Of a stretch of 23,521 bases of DNA, positions 5,550 through 12,217 are shown one piece after another. The DNA comes from a virus. Where the stretch lies: IMG/VR virus record IMGVR_UViG_3300042104_000044, positions 1 through 23,521 of that record; one strand, given 5' to 3'. Under the pieces are notes generated by a model. The model saw only the letters and a program-made list of their open reading frames with translations, made no database searches and was not told the origin of the DNA. Position 1 is the stretch's first letter; each line of letters starts with the position of its first letter. The position numbers and the translations under genes are program-made.

Positions 5550-5804
5550 ATGTTTGAAAAAGTATATGGATTTCATTTAAATACAAGAGTTTTTCAGGAA
5601 GAATGTTTATATATACTTGATAGAGATCATTACATTATAGACACAATTACTACTGGTTCATGTGATAAGTGCATTAAGGCTTACTTTCAACTAAGAGATA
5701 ATGCAATGAAAGAGCTTGGTCAAGAAGAGTGGATTAGAAGACAAGGTATCTTGAGTGATTTAAGATTGAGTGGTAAAATTAATATGGAGATGTTTAGACG
5801 ATGA
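5550..5804 (+). CDS. Hypothetical 84-residue protein with a CxxC pair
   Basis: ATG 5550 follows AAAAAGGAAAGGAATTTAGAAAT. The sequence contains GSCDKCIKAYFQLRDNAMKE, so a single metal- or redox-type CxxC, plus an isolated Cys at residue 19. The C-terminal half is helical. No family recognised. The gene overlaps the start of the helicase-primase gene by 4 bases (ATGA), so the two are probably translated together. Confidence 0.65.
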   Translation: MFEKVYGFHLNTRVFQEECLYILDRDHYIIDTITTGSCDKCIKAYFQLRDNAMKELGQEEWIRRQGILSDLRLSGKINMEMFRR

Positions 5805-7945
5805 ACATAGAACAACAGTTAGATCTATTAGAGAAACAAGGAATGTATTATACAGACAGAAGATTATATGAATCTGCACTGTATTATTATGGTTCAATTA
5901 TTTTAAATAGCTACAACTACAGAAAGAAAAGTGGAAAGAATATTAAATATTTTGGTGTAGTATTTAGTTCATCTGGTTCTGGAAAAGATTTTAGTTTAGA
6001 TACCTGTAGGAGTTTATTTAATTTTGAATCTTATATAAGCAGAATGAACTATTGTACTACTGTAAATAATGAGATGATGGATAAGCCAGAAGATGTTGCT
6101 AAGATGTTAACTGGATTACCTAGCTCAGTTGAAGTAGCACTAGAAGGAACAAAGGAAGGTTTATTTACTATAGCTAATTCACAAGCTAACAGTGGATATG
6201 GTTCTTTAAATCTAATTAGTAGAGAAATTGGAGACATCATTGCTGGCTCTACTGAGCTAATATCTAAGCTAAAAGAATTATATGATGGTCACTATAAGGC
6301 TAAAGTAATTAAAGGCAATTCTGACTCAAGCAGAGAAACAGATATAGACAATATTGTTTGTAATATGTTTGCTGCTGGATCACAAGCTGGATTTAATGCT
6401 GAAGGTAAAGCTGAATTGCAAAAGATGGTATCGTCTGGTATGTATCGTAGAAGTTATATTATAGATATGAAACCTAATGATATTGTTGAGAATGAAGAAG
6501 ATATTTCTTTAGAGCCAGTAAAGAAATGGTATCAAGACTTACAGGCAGAAGAAGATGCTATGTTTAAACATAAGTTTGACATTGGTGGTCATACATTATT
6601 TGATCTTGAAATGACAATCGAACATGATGCTGAGGTAAGATTAAAAGAAATAGGTTCTGAACTAATTGCTAAAGCAAATGAAGATAAGTATAGTGAGCTT
6701 ATTAGAGCTGAGATAGGGTCAAAAACGATGATTGAAGACCTTAGCTATATCATTGCCTTCCTAGAAAGAAAAAACGTTTCTGTGGAGTGTGTTAATAAAG
6801 CATATATGTTCTATCAATTTACTAGAAAAACTGTAACAGATATTTTTAAAACAGTTCAACCTTATCATACAGCATATGATTTACTTAAGAGAGGAAAAGG
6901 ATTGTCTAAATCAGAAATGATTGAGCTAGATGATAATATTCCAAACGGTGTAAATAAGTTTAATGATATGGTTCCAATGTTACAAGAGCTGTGCTATAGA
7001 AAGAATGAATTATTAGTTCTACCAGCTGAACGAGTTATGGTTCCTAGATATAATATAGAGCCACTACCACTAACTACACTAGACTCTATGATTGTTTCTA
7101 CTGCATCTGGTAAATCAGAAGGTCAGTATGAGATAGCATACTTTCAAGATAATGTTCCTTTCTTTGGAGCCAATAGAAAGTCTATAGAGTATATGGTTCG
7201 TAGTCCTATTGAATCTTTTTTATTGTGTCATTTTAATGATACAGATAAGAGTAAAAAAATAGGTATTGAGATTGATCCAGAAGGTCAACAAGTTTGTGGA
7301 TATAGAAGTGAAAAATACTTTATATCTGGTGCAAATATGGTAGCTTTTGACATTGATGATGGATTAGAATTGACTAGAGCAAAGTCTTTGCTTGAGAATT
7401 ATACATATATTATTTATACTACTAGGAGCCATCAGAAAGATAAGAATGGTTTTGTTTGTGATAGATTTAGAATTATTATGCCAACGAAACAAACTTATTA
7501 TTTAGAACCAAGTCAATATAAAGAGTTCTATATTAATCTTGAGAGTAGACTGGGATTAGATGCTAATGATATACAGACTAGAAATGTTAGTAGGTTATGG
7601 TTCACCAATAAGGATGCTGAAGTTTTTGTAAATGAAGGTGAGCTATTAGATACTAGTAGTGCATTGCCAGATACAGAAAAGACAGAAGCTATACTACCTA
7701 TGCTTGAAACAGTTAATTCTTGGTTGGGCCAAGGAGAAATTGATATTAGACTAGAAGGAATTTATAAGCATTTTATTACTCAAACATCTAAAGGCGGTAG
7801 AAATGGTCAGATGTTTAAGCTAGGAAAGATGATTAAAGATTTAGGACTTGATCATAAAGAACATATATGCAGAGTTAATGCTATGTTATATGAACCATTA
7901 GGTGATCATGAGTTAGAGTTGCTATACAAAAGTGTAGCTAGATAA
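5801..7945 (+). CDS. Replicative helicase-primase fusion: P-loop ATPase (DUF3987-like) plus AEP-type primase
   Basis: This 714-residue protein combines two replication activities. The N-terminal half has a P-loop-like FSSSGSGKD at residues 55-63 and then an extended region (YGSLNLISREIGDIIAGS) typical of DUF3987-type phage helicase-like ATPases. The Walker A is degenerate: Asp replaces the usual Ser/Thr after the lysine. The C-terminal half has archaeo-eukaryotic primase landmarks: FDIDDG with D517, D519 and D520, S543-H544 in YTTRSHQK, and D554-RFRIIMP, followed by NVSRLWF. The last 60 residues (GGRNGQMFKLGKMIKDLGL, then NAMLYEPL and LYKSVAR) look like a PriCT primase C-terminal helical domain. 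Phage fusions I know of usually place the primase first; here the order is reversed. It follows the RepL-like gene in the replication block. Confidence 0.7.
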   Translation: MNIEQQLDLLEKQGMYYTDRRLYESALYYYGSIILNSYNYRKKSGKNIKYFGVVFSSSGSGKDFSLDTCRSLFNFESYISRMNYCTTVNNEMMDKPEDVAKMLTGLPSSVEVALEGTKEGLFTIANSQANSGYGSLNLISREIGDIIAGSTELISKLKELYDGHYKAKVIKGNSDSSRETDIDNIVCNMFAAGSQAGFNAEGKAELQKMVSSGMYRRSYIIDMKPNDIVENEEDISLEPVKKWYQDLQAEEDAMFKHKFDIGGHTLFDLEMTIEHDAEVRLKEIGSELIAKANEDKYSELIRAEIGSKTMIEDLSYIIAFLERKNVSVECVNKAYMFYQFTRKTVTDIFKTVQPYHTAYDLLKRGKGLSKSEMIELDDNIPNGVNKFNDMVPMLQELCYRKNELLVLPAERVMVPRYNIEPLPLTTLDSMIVSTASGKSEGQYEIAYFQDNVPFFGANRKSIEYMVRSPIESFLLCHFNDTDKSKKIGIEIDPEGQQVCGYRSEKYFISGANMVAFDIDDGLELTRAKSLLENYTYIIYTTRSHQKDKNGFVCDRFRIIMPTKQTYYLEPSQYKEFYINLESRLGLDANDIQTRNVSRLWFTNKDAEVFVNEGELLDTSSALPDTEKTEAILPMLETVNSWLGQGEIDIRLEGIYKHFITQTSKGGRNGQMFKLGKMIKDLGLDHKEHICRVNAMLYEPLGDHELELLYKSVAR

Positions 7946-7957
7946 TTATTGGCAGTC

Positions 7958-8006
7958 AATAGAGAACCTCTATTCGTAGTCAAGTGAACTATATAAGTTT
8001 AAACTT
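7958..8006 (+). promoter_or_regulatory. Inverted repeats in the gap before the Sak4-like gene
   Basis: AATAGAGAACCTCTATT (7958-7974) is a 7-bp inverted repeat with a 3-base centre. AAGTTTAAACTT (7995-8006) is a perfect 12-bp palindrome. The 104-bp gap otherwise holds only the ribosome binding site AAAGGAG before ATG 8050. The TAGAG/CTCTA half-sites match those at 1255 and 4962. Hairpin or operator; function unknown. Confidence 0.35.
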
Positions 8007-8049
8007 GAGATGTAAGTCCAATATATTTTATAAAGTATAAAGGAGTCAT

Positions 8050-9561
8050 ATGGATAACAACATAGTGTTGATTTACGGTAGTTCGGGTTCAGGTAAAAGT
8101 TCGTCATTGCGACACTTGGATTTTGATAGCACAGTACTTATCAATATCGAAGGTGAATAACTTGCCTCGCTAAATAGTGATATTTAGATGATTAGGTGTT
8201 GAAATCGGTGGACGACTCTAGTAGTTAATACCGAGCTAAGATTAAAAATGGTATACTATGGTCAGTATTGATATAAAGGATAAAAATGAAACATCAAGAA
8301 ATAACAATTATTGACGATAGAGTGCTATACTCTGTATATGAGAATGGTGAGATTTGGTCAAAAAAGAACATCATGGTTCCTGTAGGAACAAAAGGAAGGA
8401 AGTTTAGCGGAAAGTTTACGACCGTTGAGTGTGAAGACATTAGGTTAAAGACGCAAGTAAATAGCAGAGGGTATGAAAGTGTGTCTATCAAAAAGAAGAC
8501 AAAAATGATACACAGGCTTGTAGCTGAATGTTTTATTGAAAACCCAGAGTCTAAACCTTTTGTTAACCATATAGATGGAAACAAGCTAAACAACAATGCT
8601 TCCAACCTTGAATGGTGTACTAATAAGGAAAATATGAAACATGCCTTTAGAGCAGGACTACTAAACAAGAAGAGTCTTCTTAATTTAGTGAATAATTCAG
8701 CTTTGTCAATAGAGGATGTTAAATATATAAGAACCAACTATAAAGCTAGAGATAAAGATTTTGGAGGAGCTCAGTTAGCTATTCAATTTGGAGTATCAGC
8801 TGCTGCTATATCTGCAGTAGTAAAAAAGAAAACATATACAGATAGTAAATATTTTTAATAAAGTGTAACGACTATCTCCATAAGGAGAGTACTCTCAAGC
8901 GAGAGGAAGCGGCACCCATCTCAAGAAGATGAAGATATAGTCTGAACTATATGGCGACATATAGAAGTTCATTAGCGAACTGCAATGTACTAGCGACACA
9001 TTGTGAACATAATTGAAGATGCTTCCGATTAGAGGAGCCAGCAAGATGCGGCAAGAGGCACCTAAGAATCTAACGGAAGTTAAAGTAGCAATAAAAAAAG
9101 CAGTGGATGACGATAGTGTAAAAACTATAATCTTCGATTCACTAACAATGTTCGGAGATAATATATTATATCCAGAACTGGTAAGAGATGTACCTGACAG
9201 TAGATCAGGTTGGTTGGACTACAGGGATGCTATATCAGGAATGCTAGAGTATTGTAAGAAATCAGGAAAGAGTTTTATCTTTATTGCTTTAGCATCTGAT
9301 GTACTAAACGAAAAAGAAGCTGTACTAAAGACTGTACCTGCTATTCAGGGAAGTATGAAGAATAGTTTAAGTAGTCATTTTACTGTGGTTCTTAAGACAA
9401 ATGTACTTGTTGAAGATGGAGAACTTAGATATGTATTCCAAACAAACAAGACTGCAAAAGATAAAGACAATGAAGCAAAGAGTCCATTCGGATTATTTGA
9501 TGAACTGTACATTGACAATGATGTAAAGTTAGTATTTGATTCAATAGATGAATATAGGTAA
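8050..9561 (+). CDS. Sak4-like RecA-fold ATPase, intron-interrupted: join(8050..8154, 9016..9561)
   Basis: Exon 1 (8050-8154, 35 codons) encodes MDNNIVLIYGSSGSGKSSS and ends INIEG; it carries the Walker A motif. Exon 2 (9016-9561) starts KMLPIRGASKM and carries the Walker B-like KTIIFDSLT, FIFIALASD, a VVLKTNV...LRYVFQTN strand pair and the ending PFGLFDELYIDND...EYR. Joined, they give a 216-residue protein matching in length and motif order the phage AAA_24/Sak4 family of single-strand annealing or recombination ATPases. Without splicing, exon 1 stops after one further codon (GAA TAA). The exon 2 frame has no good start and no ribosome binding site: TTG 9013 is intron sequence. ATG 8050 follows AAAGGAG. 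An SSB-like gene lies downstream; Sak4 proteins are known to work with SSB. Confidence 0.85.
8249..8257 (+). promoter_or_regulatory. Extended -10 promoter element (TGGTATACT) for the intron endonuclease
   Basis: TG-G-TATACT inside the intron, just after the 5' arm of P6a and 29 bases before the endonuclease ATG. No clear -35 is present, as is common with extended -10 promoters. A separate promoter inside the intron would let the endonuclease be made without the spliced-out transcript. A similar TGGTATAAT precedes the second HNH gene at 9567-9575. Confidence 0.45.
8286..8858 (+). CDS. Intron-encoded HNH homing endonuclease
   Basis: This 190-residue protein has an HNH nuclease core: H76-R77 in KMIHRLVAECF, N94-H95-I96-D97-G98 and N107 in SNLEWCTNKENMKHAF. 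The N-terminal part (SVYENGEIWS... GYESVSIKKK) is the NUMOD4-like/beta region common in phage HNH homing enzymes. The C-terminal 50 residues (LSIEDVKYIRTNYK... QLAIQFGVSAAAISAVVK) form a helix-turn-helix that should bind the target. It would cut an intron-less copy of the Sak4-like gene near the exon junction and so spread the intron. ATG 8286 follows ATAAAGGATAAAA. The stop codon lies in the 3' arm of intron stem P6a. Confidence 0.92.
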   Translation: MKHQEITIIDDRVLYSVYENGEIWSKKNIMVPVGTKGRKFSGKFTTVECEDIRLKTQVNSRGYESVSIKKKTKMIHRLVAECFIENPESKPFVNHIDGNKLNNNASNLEWCTNKENMKHAFRAGLLNKKSLLNLVNNSALSIEDVKYIRTNYKARDKDFGGAQLAIQFGVSAAAISAVVKKKTYTDSKYF

Positions 9562-9566
9562 AGTTG

Positions 9567-9575
9567 TGGTATAAT
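9567..9575 (+). promoter_or_regulatory. Extended -10 promoter element (TGGTATAAT) for the free-standing HNH gene
   Basis: TG-G-TATAAT starts 6 bases after the stop of the Sak4-like gene and 85 bases before the HNH-AP2 start. No -35 hexamer is evident. A transcript from here would begin with an 80-base leader that includes the hairpin GTTGCT/AGCAAC (9612-9617/9627-9632). Confidence 0.5.
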
Positions 9576-9659
9576 TTCTTCATAAGTCCAGTAATATGGC
9601 AGAGACTAACAGTTGCTTGAAATTATAGCAACGAACTCTTATCTACGATAGGGGAAATT

Positions 9660-10136
9660 ATGAACAATCACAAAGAACTAGAAAGATTATTTTATTACAA
9701 AGACGGAAATCTTTACAACAGAATCCAAAGAGGTTCAGCTGGAAAAGATGTTATTGCTGGAAACTTAGCTAATAATGGATATTTTTGTATTAAAGTAAAT
9801 GGAAAGAGCTATAAAGCTCATAGGTTAATATACAAATTTCATAATCCAGAATGGAATTTATTCGATAGTGGAAAATCAAATCAGATAGACCACTTAAATA
9901 GAATAAGAGGTGACAATAGAATTGAAAACCTAAGAGTAGTGACTGCTCAAGAAAACAGTCATAATAATGGAGCAAAAGGATATTATTGGAATAAAGCTAC
10001 TGAATTGTGGCAAGCTTCAATAAGAGTAAATGGTAAAGCATCACATTTGGGTTTCTTTAAAAAAGAAGGAGATGCTAGAAAAGCATATCTTGAAAAGAAA
10101 GCTAAAGTAATTGAAGCAATTAACGAATATAAATAA
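9660..10136 (+). CDS. Free-standing HNH homing endonuclease with C-terminal AP2 DNA-binding domain
   Basis: This 158-residue protein contains an HNH core: H54-R55 in YKAHRLIYKF, D78-H79 in NQIDHLNRIRGDNRIENL, then RVVTAQENSHN. A C-terminal AP2-type domain covers about residues 107-152 (GYYWNKATELWQASIRVNGK... LGFFKKEGDARKAY). This architecture is typical of mobile phage endonucleases. It sits between two recombination genes that are both intact, so it is an intergenic insertion, not in an intron: no group I core is found around it. ATG 9660 has AGGGGAAATT in front. It has its own extended -10 promoter and a structured leader. Its target is probably the intergenic or flanking sequence of relatives lacking it. 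Confidence 0.9.
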   Translation: MNNHKELERLFYYKDGNLYNRIQRGSAGKDVIAGNLANNGYFCIKVNGKSYKAHRLIYKFHNPEWNLFDSGKSNQIDHLNRIRGDNRIENLRVVTAQENSHNNGAKGYYWNKATELWQASIRVNGKASHLGFFKKEGDARKAYLEKKAKVIEAINEYK

Positions 10137-10157
10137 AAAAAAAGACAAGGAATTAAT

Positions 10158-10829
10158 ATGAGCAACTGGGGATTAGACACAGAATTATTAGAGAAAACAA
10201 AAAGAGATAGCGTAGCAGTAGTAGGTGGTGGATTTAAGCCATTAGATAGTGGTTCTTATAAAGTAGCTATTGATAAAATGTACATTAATAAAACAGATTC
10301 TGGAGCACAGATGATGAACTTAACATTTAAAATTAAAGATTCTGAGAAATTAATTTTTGCTAAGTACTGTACTAGATCAGGTGACGAAAAAGGAAATAAA
10401 GCTACATTTACAATATTAGCTTCACATCCAGAGTTCTTAAAGAAACAGTATGCAGTTGGTTCTGAATGTCCACTACCAGACTATAAGTTTATCACACAGT
10501 TATTTGCTGCTACTAAGTCTGAGATGATTGACAATGCACCAGAGGAAGGTATGATTAAAATTGGAGACAATACTGTATCTGCTAAAATCTTTAAGACAAT
10601 GATTGGTAAAGAGTTAACTGTATGTGGTCAAGTTCAAGAATCTGAATACAATGGTGAAGTTAGTGAGAAGTTTGTTCCAGTAGTTTACTTAGATACTGAT
10701 GGGTTAAATGCTAATGGTGATGAGATGGTTGAAAAGTTCAATAAGAAGATTGAGAAAGAACCAGTAAAAAGACTAAAACAAAAAACTGTTATAGCTAAAG
10801 CTCAATCGTATGAGGACGCTCCTTTTTAA
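10158..10829 (+). CDS. Single-stranded-DNA-binding-like protein (phage DUF669-type)
   Basis: This 223-residue protein is placed next to the Sak4-like ATPase. It has the features of phage ssDNA-binding proteins: an OB-fold-like beta-rich body (SGSYKVAIDKMYINKTDSGA, MMNLTFKIKD, LIFAKYCTRSGDEKG) and a short acidic hydrophobic tip, SYEDAPF. The tip resembles the DDDIPF end of bacterial SSB, through which SSB recruits partners. Similar phage proteins (DUF669 or SSB-like) often travel with Sak4-type recombinases. ATG 10158 follows AAGACAAGGAATTAAT. The stop overlaps the next start by one base. A function outside replication or recombination is unlikely, but the family assignment is by appearance. 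Confidence 0.65.
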   Translation: MSNWGLDTELLEKTKRDSVAVVGGGFKPLDSGSYKVAIDKMYINKTDSGAQMMNLTFKIKDSEKLIFAKYCTRSGDEKGNKATFTILASHPEFLKKQYAVGSECPLPDYKFITQLFAATKSEMIDNAPEEGMIKIGDNTVSAKIFKTMIGKELTVCGQVQESEYNGEVSEKFVPVVYLDTDGLNANGDEMVEKFNKKIEKEPVKRLKQKTVIAKAQSYEDAPF

Positions 10830-11260
10830 TGGAGTGGTTCTTTGAAGGTAATCCTGCACCGCAGGAGCTACCTTTTGCTTATGGATTTACTTACAAGATA
10901 ATCTTTAAAGATAGTGATGGTAAGAACTGGAGCTATTACGGAAAGAAGTCTTTCTATAGAGCCAAGACACAACCTCCACTGCAAGGCTATAAGAGAAAAA
11001 GAAGATCTATGGTTGAATCTGATTGGAGAACATACAATGGTTCTTCTTCTTTAAGTAAGGGCATGGAAGTTGTTAGTAAAGAGATATTGTCTCTAGCTAA
11101 TAGCATGAACCACTTGTCATACTTAGAAACTAAATTATTATTTGAGCACGATGTACTATACAATGAAGATAATTTAAATGCTAATATTGGTGGAAAGTAT
11201 TATGACAATGTAGACAGAAGAGCTGGTAAGTGGCTCAAAGTTTTTGAAGGACAATGCTAA
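10829..11260 (+). CDS. GIY-YIG/Vsr-like phage endonuclease
   Basis: This 143-residue protein has the pattern of a common phage endonuclease group: YKIIFKDSDGKNWSYYGKKS, then KRKRRSMVESDWRTYNGSSS, LSYLETKLLFEHDVLYN and the ending NANIGGKYY. The tyrosine, glycine and lysine spacing (YK-I ... YYGKK) fits a GIY-YIG-like active site, and the E in LETK and the H/D of FEHDVL are conserved in the versions I recall. It may cut branched or modified DNA during replication or recombination; the substrate is unknown. ATG 10829 shares a base with the stop of the SSB-like gene, so translation is coupled. Confidence 0.55.
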   Translation: MEWFFEGNPAPQELPFAYGFTYKIIFKDSDGKNWSYYGKKSFYRAKTQPPLQGYKRKRRSMVESDWRTYNGSSSLSKGMEVVSKEILSLANSMNHLSYLETKLLFEHDVLYNEDNLNANIGGKYYDNVDRRAGKWLKVFEGQC

Positions 11261-11577
11261 TGGAAAATATAGAATCTATAGAAAGACTAGACAATGCTAC
11301 ATCTGATCTAACTAAGGTAGCTAATGCTATAACTGAAAAGATGAAAGAGAAAGCAAGTAATGATGTTCAATCTTATAATGTTGGTGAAAGTAATTATGCT
11401 GAGAAGAATATACAACCATGGGATATATGGTCTGAGTATAAGTTAGATCCATGGAGAGCTGATATTGTTAAGAGGGTTCTTAGAACAAAAGAAGGTCAAG
11501 GTAAACTAGACTTAGAAAAGATTATACATATATGTAGATACTTGTTAGAAAAGGAATACAATGAAAGCAGTAATTAA
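11260..11577 (+). CDS. DUF3310-family small phage protein
   Basis: The C-terminal 60 residues match the DUF3310 pattern: NYAEKNIQPWDIWSEYKLDP, then WRADIVKRVLRTKEG and DLEKIIHICRYLLEK, equivalent to HY---IEPIDVI and N-IKYL-R---K-G-DL-KA--YL. The N-terminal 40 residues form a separate helix. DUF3310 proteins are widespread in tailed phages (some are annotated nucleotide kinase) but lack a proven role. ATG 11260 is preferred over ATG 11254: it stands 9 bases from GAAGG, while the other is only 3 bases away. It overlaps the previous stop by one base. Confidence 0.7.
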   Translation: MENIESIERLDNATSDLTKVANAITEKMKEKASNDVQSYNVGESNYAEKNIQPWDIWSEYKLDPWRADIVKRVLRTKEGQGKLDLEKIIHICRYLLEKEYNESSN

Positions 11578-11689
11578 AGGACTACATCCAAGAGAAGATG
11601 GCAATGAATATGTTGTTATCTTTGAAGATGGAAGAGAAATTAAGTGTGCAACAATAGATGATGCAATGAAGATAAAGGAAGCAGGATGA
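11561..11689 (+). CDS. Small 42-residue protein
   Basis: This short gene starts within the end of the DUF3310 gene (overlap 17 bases), after AAAAGGAATACA, and ends in an ATGA overlap with the MazG-like gene. The protein is MKAVIKGLHPREDGNEYVVI followed by FEDGREIKCATIDDAMKIKE, a pattern of three short beta strands and a helix. Overlaps at both ends and a good binding site support it as real. Function unknown. Confidence 0.6.
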   Translation: MKAVIKGLHPREDGNEYVVIFEDGREIKCATIDDAMKIKEAG

Positions 11690-12045
11690 TTAGTTATTGG
11701 CAAAAAGGATTAGCTAAGTGGAGAAGTGATAGAAACATTACTGAACCATCTGGTAATATTGTTATGATGATACATGAAGAAGTAACTGAATTACATGAAG
11801 CTGAGATTAATAAAGATGAACATGAGATAATAGATGCTTTAGCAGATATTATTGTACTGTCTGTTAATGAATTAGAACTGATGGGTTATGATGTTGATGG
11901 TGTTATGAATGAAGTAGTTAAAGAAATTAGTTCAAGAAATCAATGTCCTAAACAGAAAGAAGATTGGGATAAGAATGGAGCTAATGGTAAGTGGCAAAAG
12001 CAAAAAGATCAAGTAGATACTTATAAGGCTAACTACAATGTCTAA
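11686..12045 (+). CDS. MazG-like nucleoside triphosphate pyrophosphohydrolase
   Basis: This 119-residue protein has the all-alpha NTP pyrophosphatase signature: E-E-x-x-E in MIHEEVTELHEAE, then E-x-x-D in HEIIDALADIIVL. These acidic residues bind the magnesium ions. The family hydrolyses (d)NTPs or (p)ppGpp-type nucleotides to monophosphates. In phages it adjusts the nucleotide pool or delays the host starvation response. The end GKWQKQKDQVDTYKANY matches the C-termini of phage MazG-like proteins I recall. It starts at ATG 11686 inside the previous stop, and the next small gene overlaps its last 8 bases. Confidence 0.8.
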   Translation: MISYWQKGLAKWRSDRNITEPSGNIVMMIHEEVTELHEAEINKDEHEIIDALADIIVLSVNELELMGYDVDGVMNEVVKEISSRNQCPKQKEDWDKNGANGKWQKQKDQVDTYKANYNV

Positions 12046-12190
12046 AAAGAAAGACTATGTCAGAAAGATAGTAAAGAATGATTCTGGACAATATCTAGTT
12101 ATGATAAAGGAGGGTTTAGTAGAGGGGTGGTATATAGAAAAGGTCTTTTATACTGAAAGTAATGCTAAGGCTTACCTTAGAAGTAAATAG
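12038..12190 (+). CDS. Small 50-residue protein at the end of the plus-strand operon
   Basis: ATG 12038 lies in the last codons of the MazG-like gene, and the frame runs to TAG 12190. The protein, MSKKKDYVRKIVKNDSGQYL then VMIKEGLVEGWYIEKVFYTE, looks like a small beta sheet of three to four strands with a basic N-terminus. No family recognised. The ribosome binding site is weak (AAGGCTAACTACA), so it is probably coupled to the upstream gene. It ends 4 bases before the shared terminator hairpin. Confidence 0.5.
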   Translation: MSKKKDYVRKIVKNDSGQYLVMIKEGLVEGWYIEKVFYTESNAKAYLRSK

Positions 12191-12193
12191 ATA

Positions 12194-12217
12194 GAGGAGT
12201 AGGTTACCCTACTCTTC
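12194..12217. terminator. Bidirectional terminator between the converging operons
   Basis: GAGGAGTAGG pairs with CCTACTCTTC (one G-U pair) around a TTAC loop, a 10-bp stem. It lies exactly between the last plus-strand gene and the last minus-strand gene. The stop codon of the minus-strand gene (12209-12211) is inside the stem. The T-tracts on either side are weak (CATTTGTGTTT on the plus strand). Confidence 0.6.

Larger units (their letters stand above)
8155..9015 (+). ncRNA. Group I self-splicing intron (IA-like, related to T4 td type) carrying an HNH endonuclease gene
   Basis: The intron is 861 nt, begins after the U of GGU and ends in G. P1 pairs exon AGGU (8151-8154) with GCCU (8164-8167), with the expected G-U at the splice site. 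P10 pairs CUU (8161-8163) with exon-2 AAG (9016-9018). P2: CTAAATA/TATTTAG (8170-8176/8181-8187). P3: GGTGTT/GGCACC (8195-8200/8911-8916). P4 region: CGGT/ACCG (8206-8209/8230-8233), in a block very like the T4 td core (ctctagtag...ccg-gctaa). P6a: ATTAAAAAT/ATTTTTAAT (8241-8249/8851-8859). P7: GACTAT/ATAGTC (8870-8875/8937-8942), with the classical GAAGATATAGTC element. P7.1, P7.2, P8 (CATCT/AGATG) and three 3' hairpins follow: P9 with a GCGA loop (8947-8964), P9.1 (8966-8981) and P9.2 (8983-9003). The ORF is looped out of P6a, as in T4 td. Confidence 0.93.

Noticed and set aside
8050-8160. Independent 36-residue P-loop peptide gene or simple pseudogene of the ATPase
   Set aside because: A frame broken by mutation would not leave a complete group I core and a guide sequence matching both exon ends; an intron explains all features.
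8294-8737. Minus-strand 147-residue ORF opposite the intron endonuclease
   Set aside because: Shadow of a clear HNH gene; hydrophobic composition arises from antisense reading of an A-rich gene.
8155-9015. Group II intron or intein
   Set aside because: No reverse transcriptase, no domain V, no GUGYG start, and a stop codon follows exon 1 directly, so an intein is impossible.
9013-9561. Stand-alone TTG-start gene
   Set aside because: The TTG is the last codon-sized piece of the intron; there is no ribosome binding site and the protein lacks its Walker A half, which exon 1 supplies exactly.
9562-10157. Second group I intron around the HNH-AP2 gene
   Set aside because: Both neighbouring genes are complete with their own start or stop, and no P7-like GATATAGTC element or paired core flanks the ORF.
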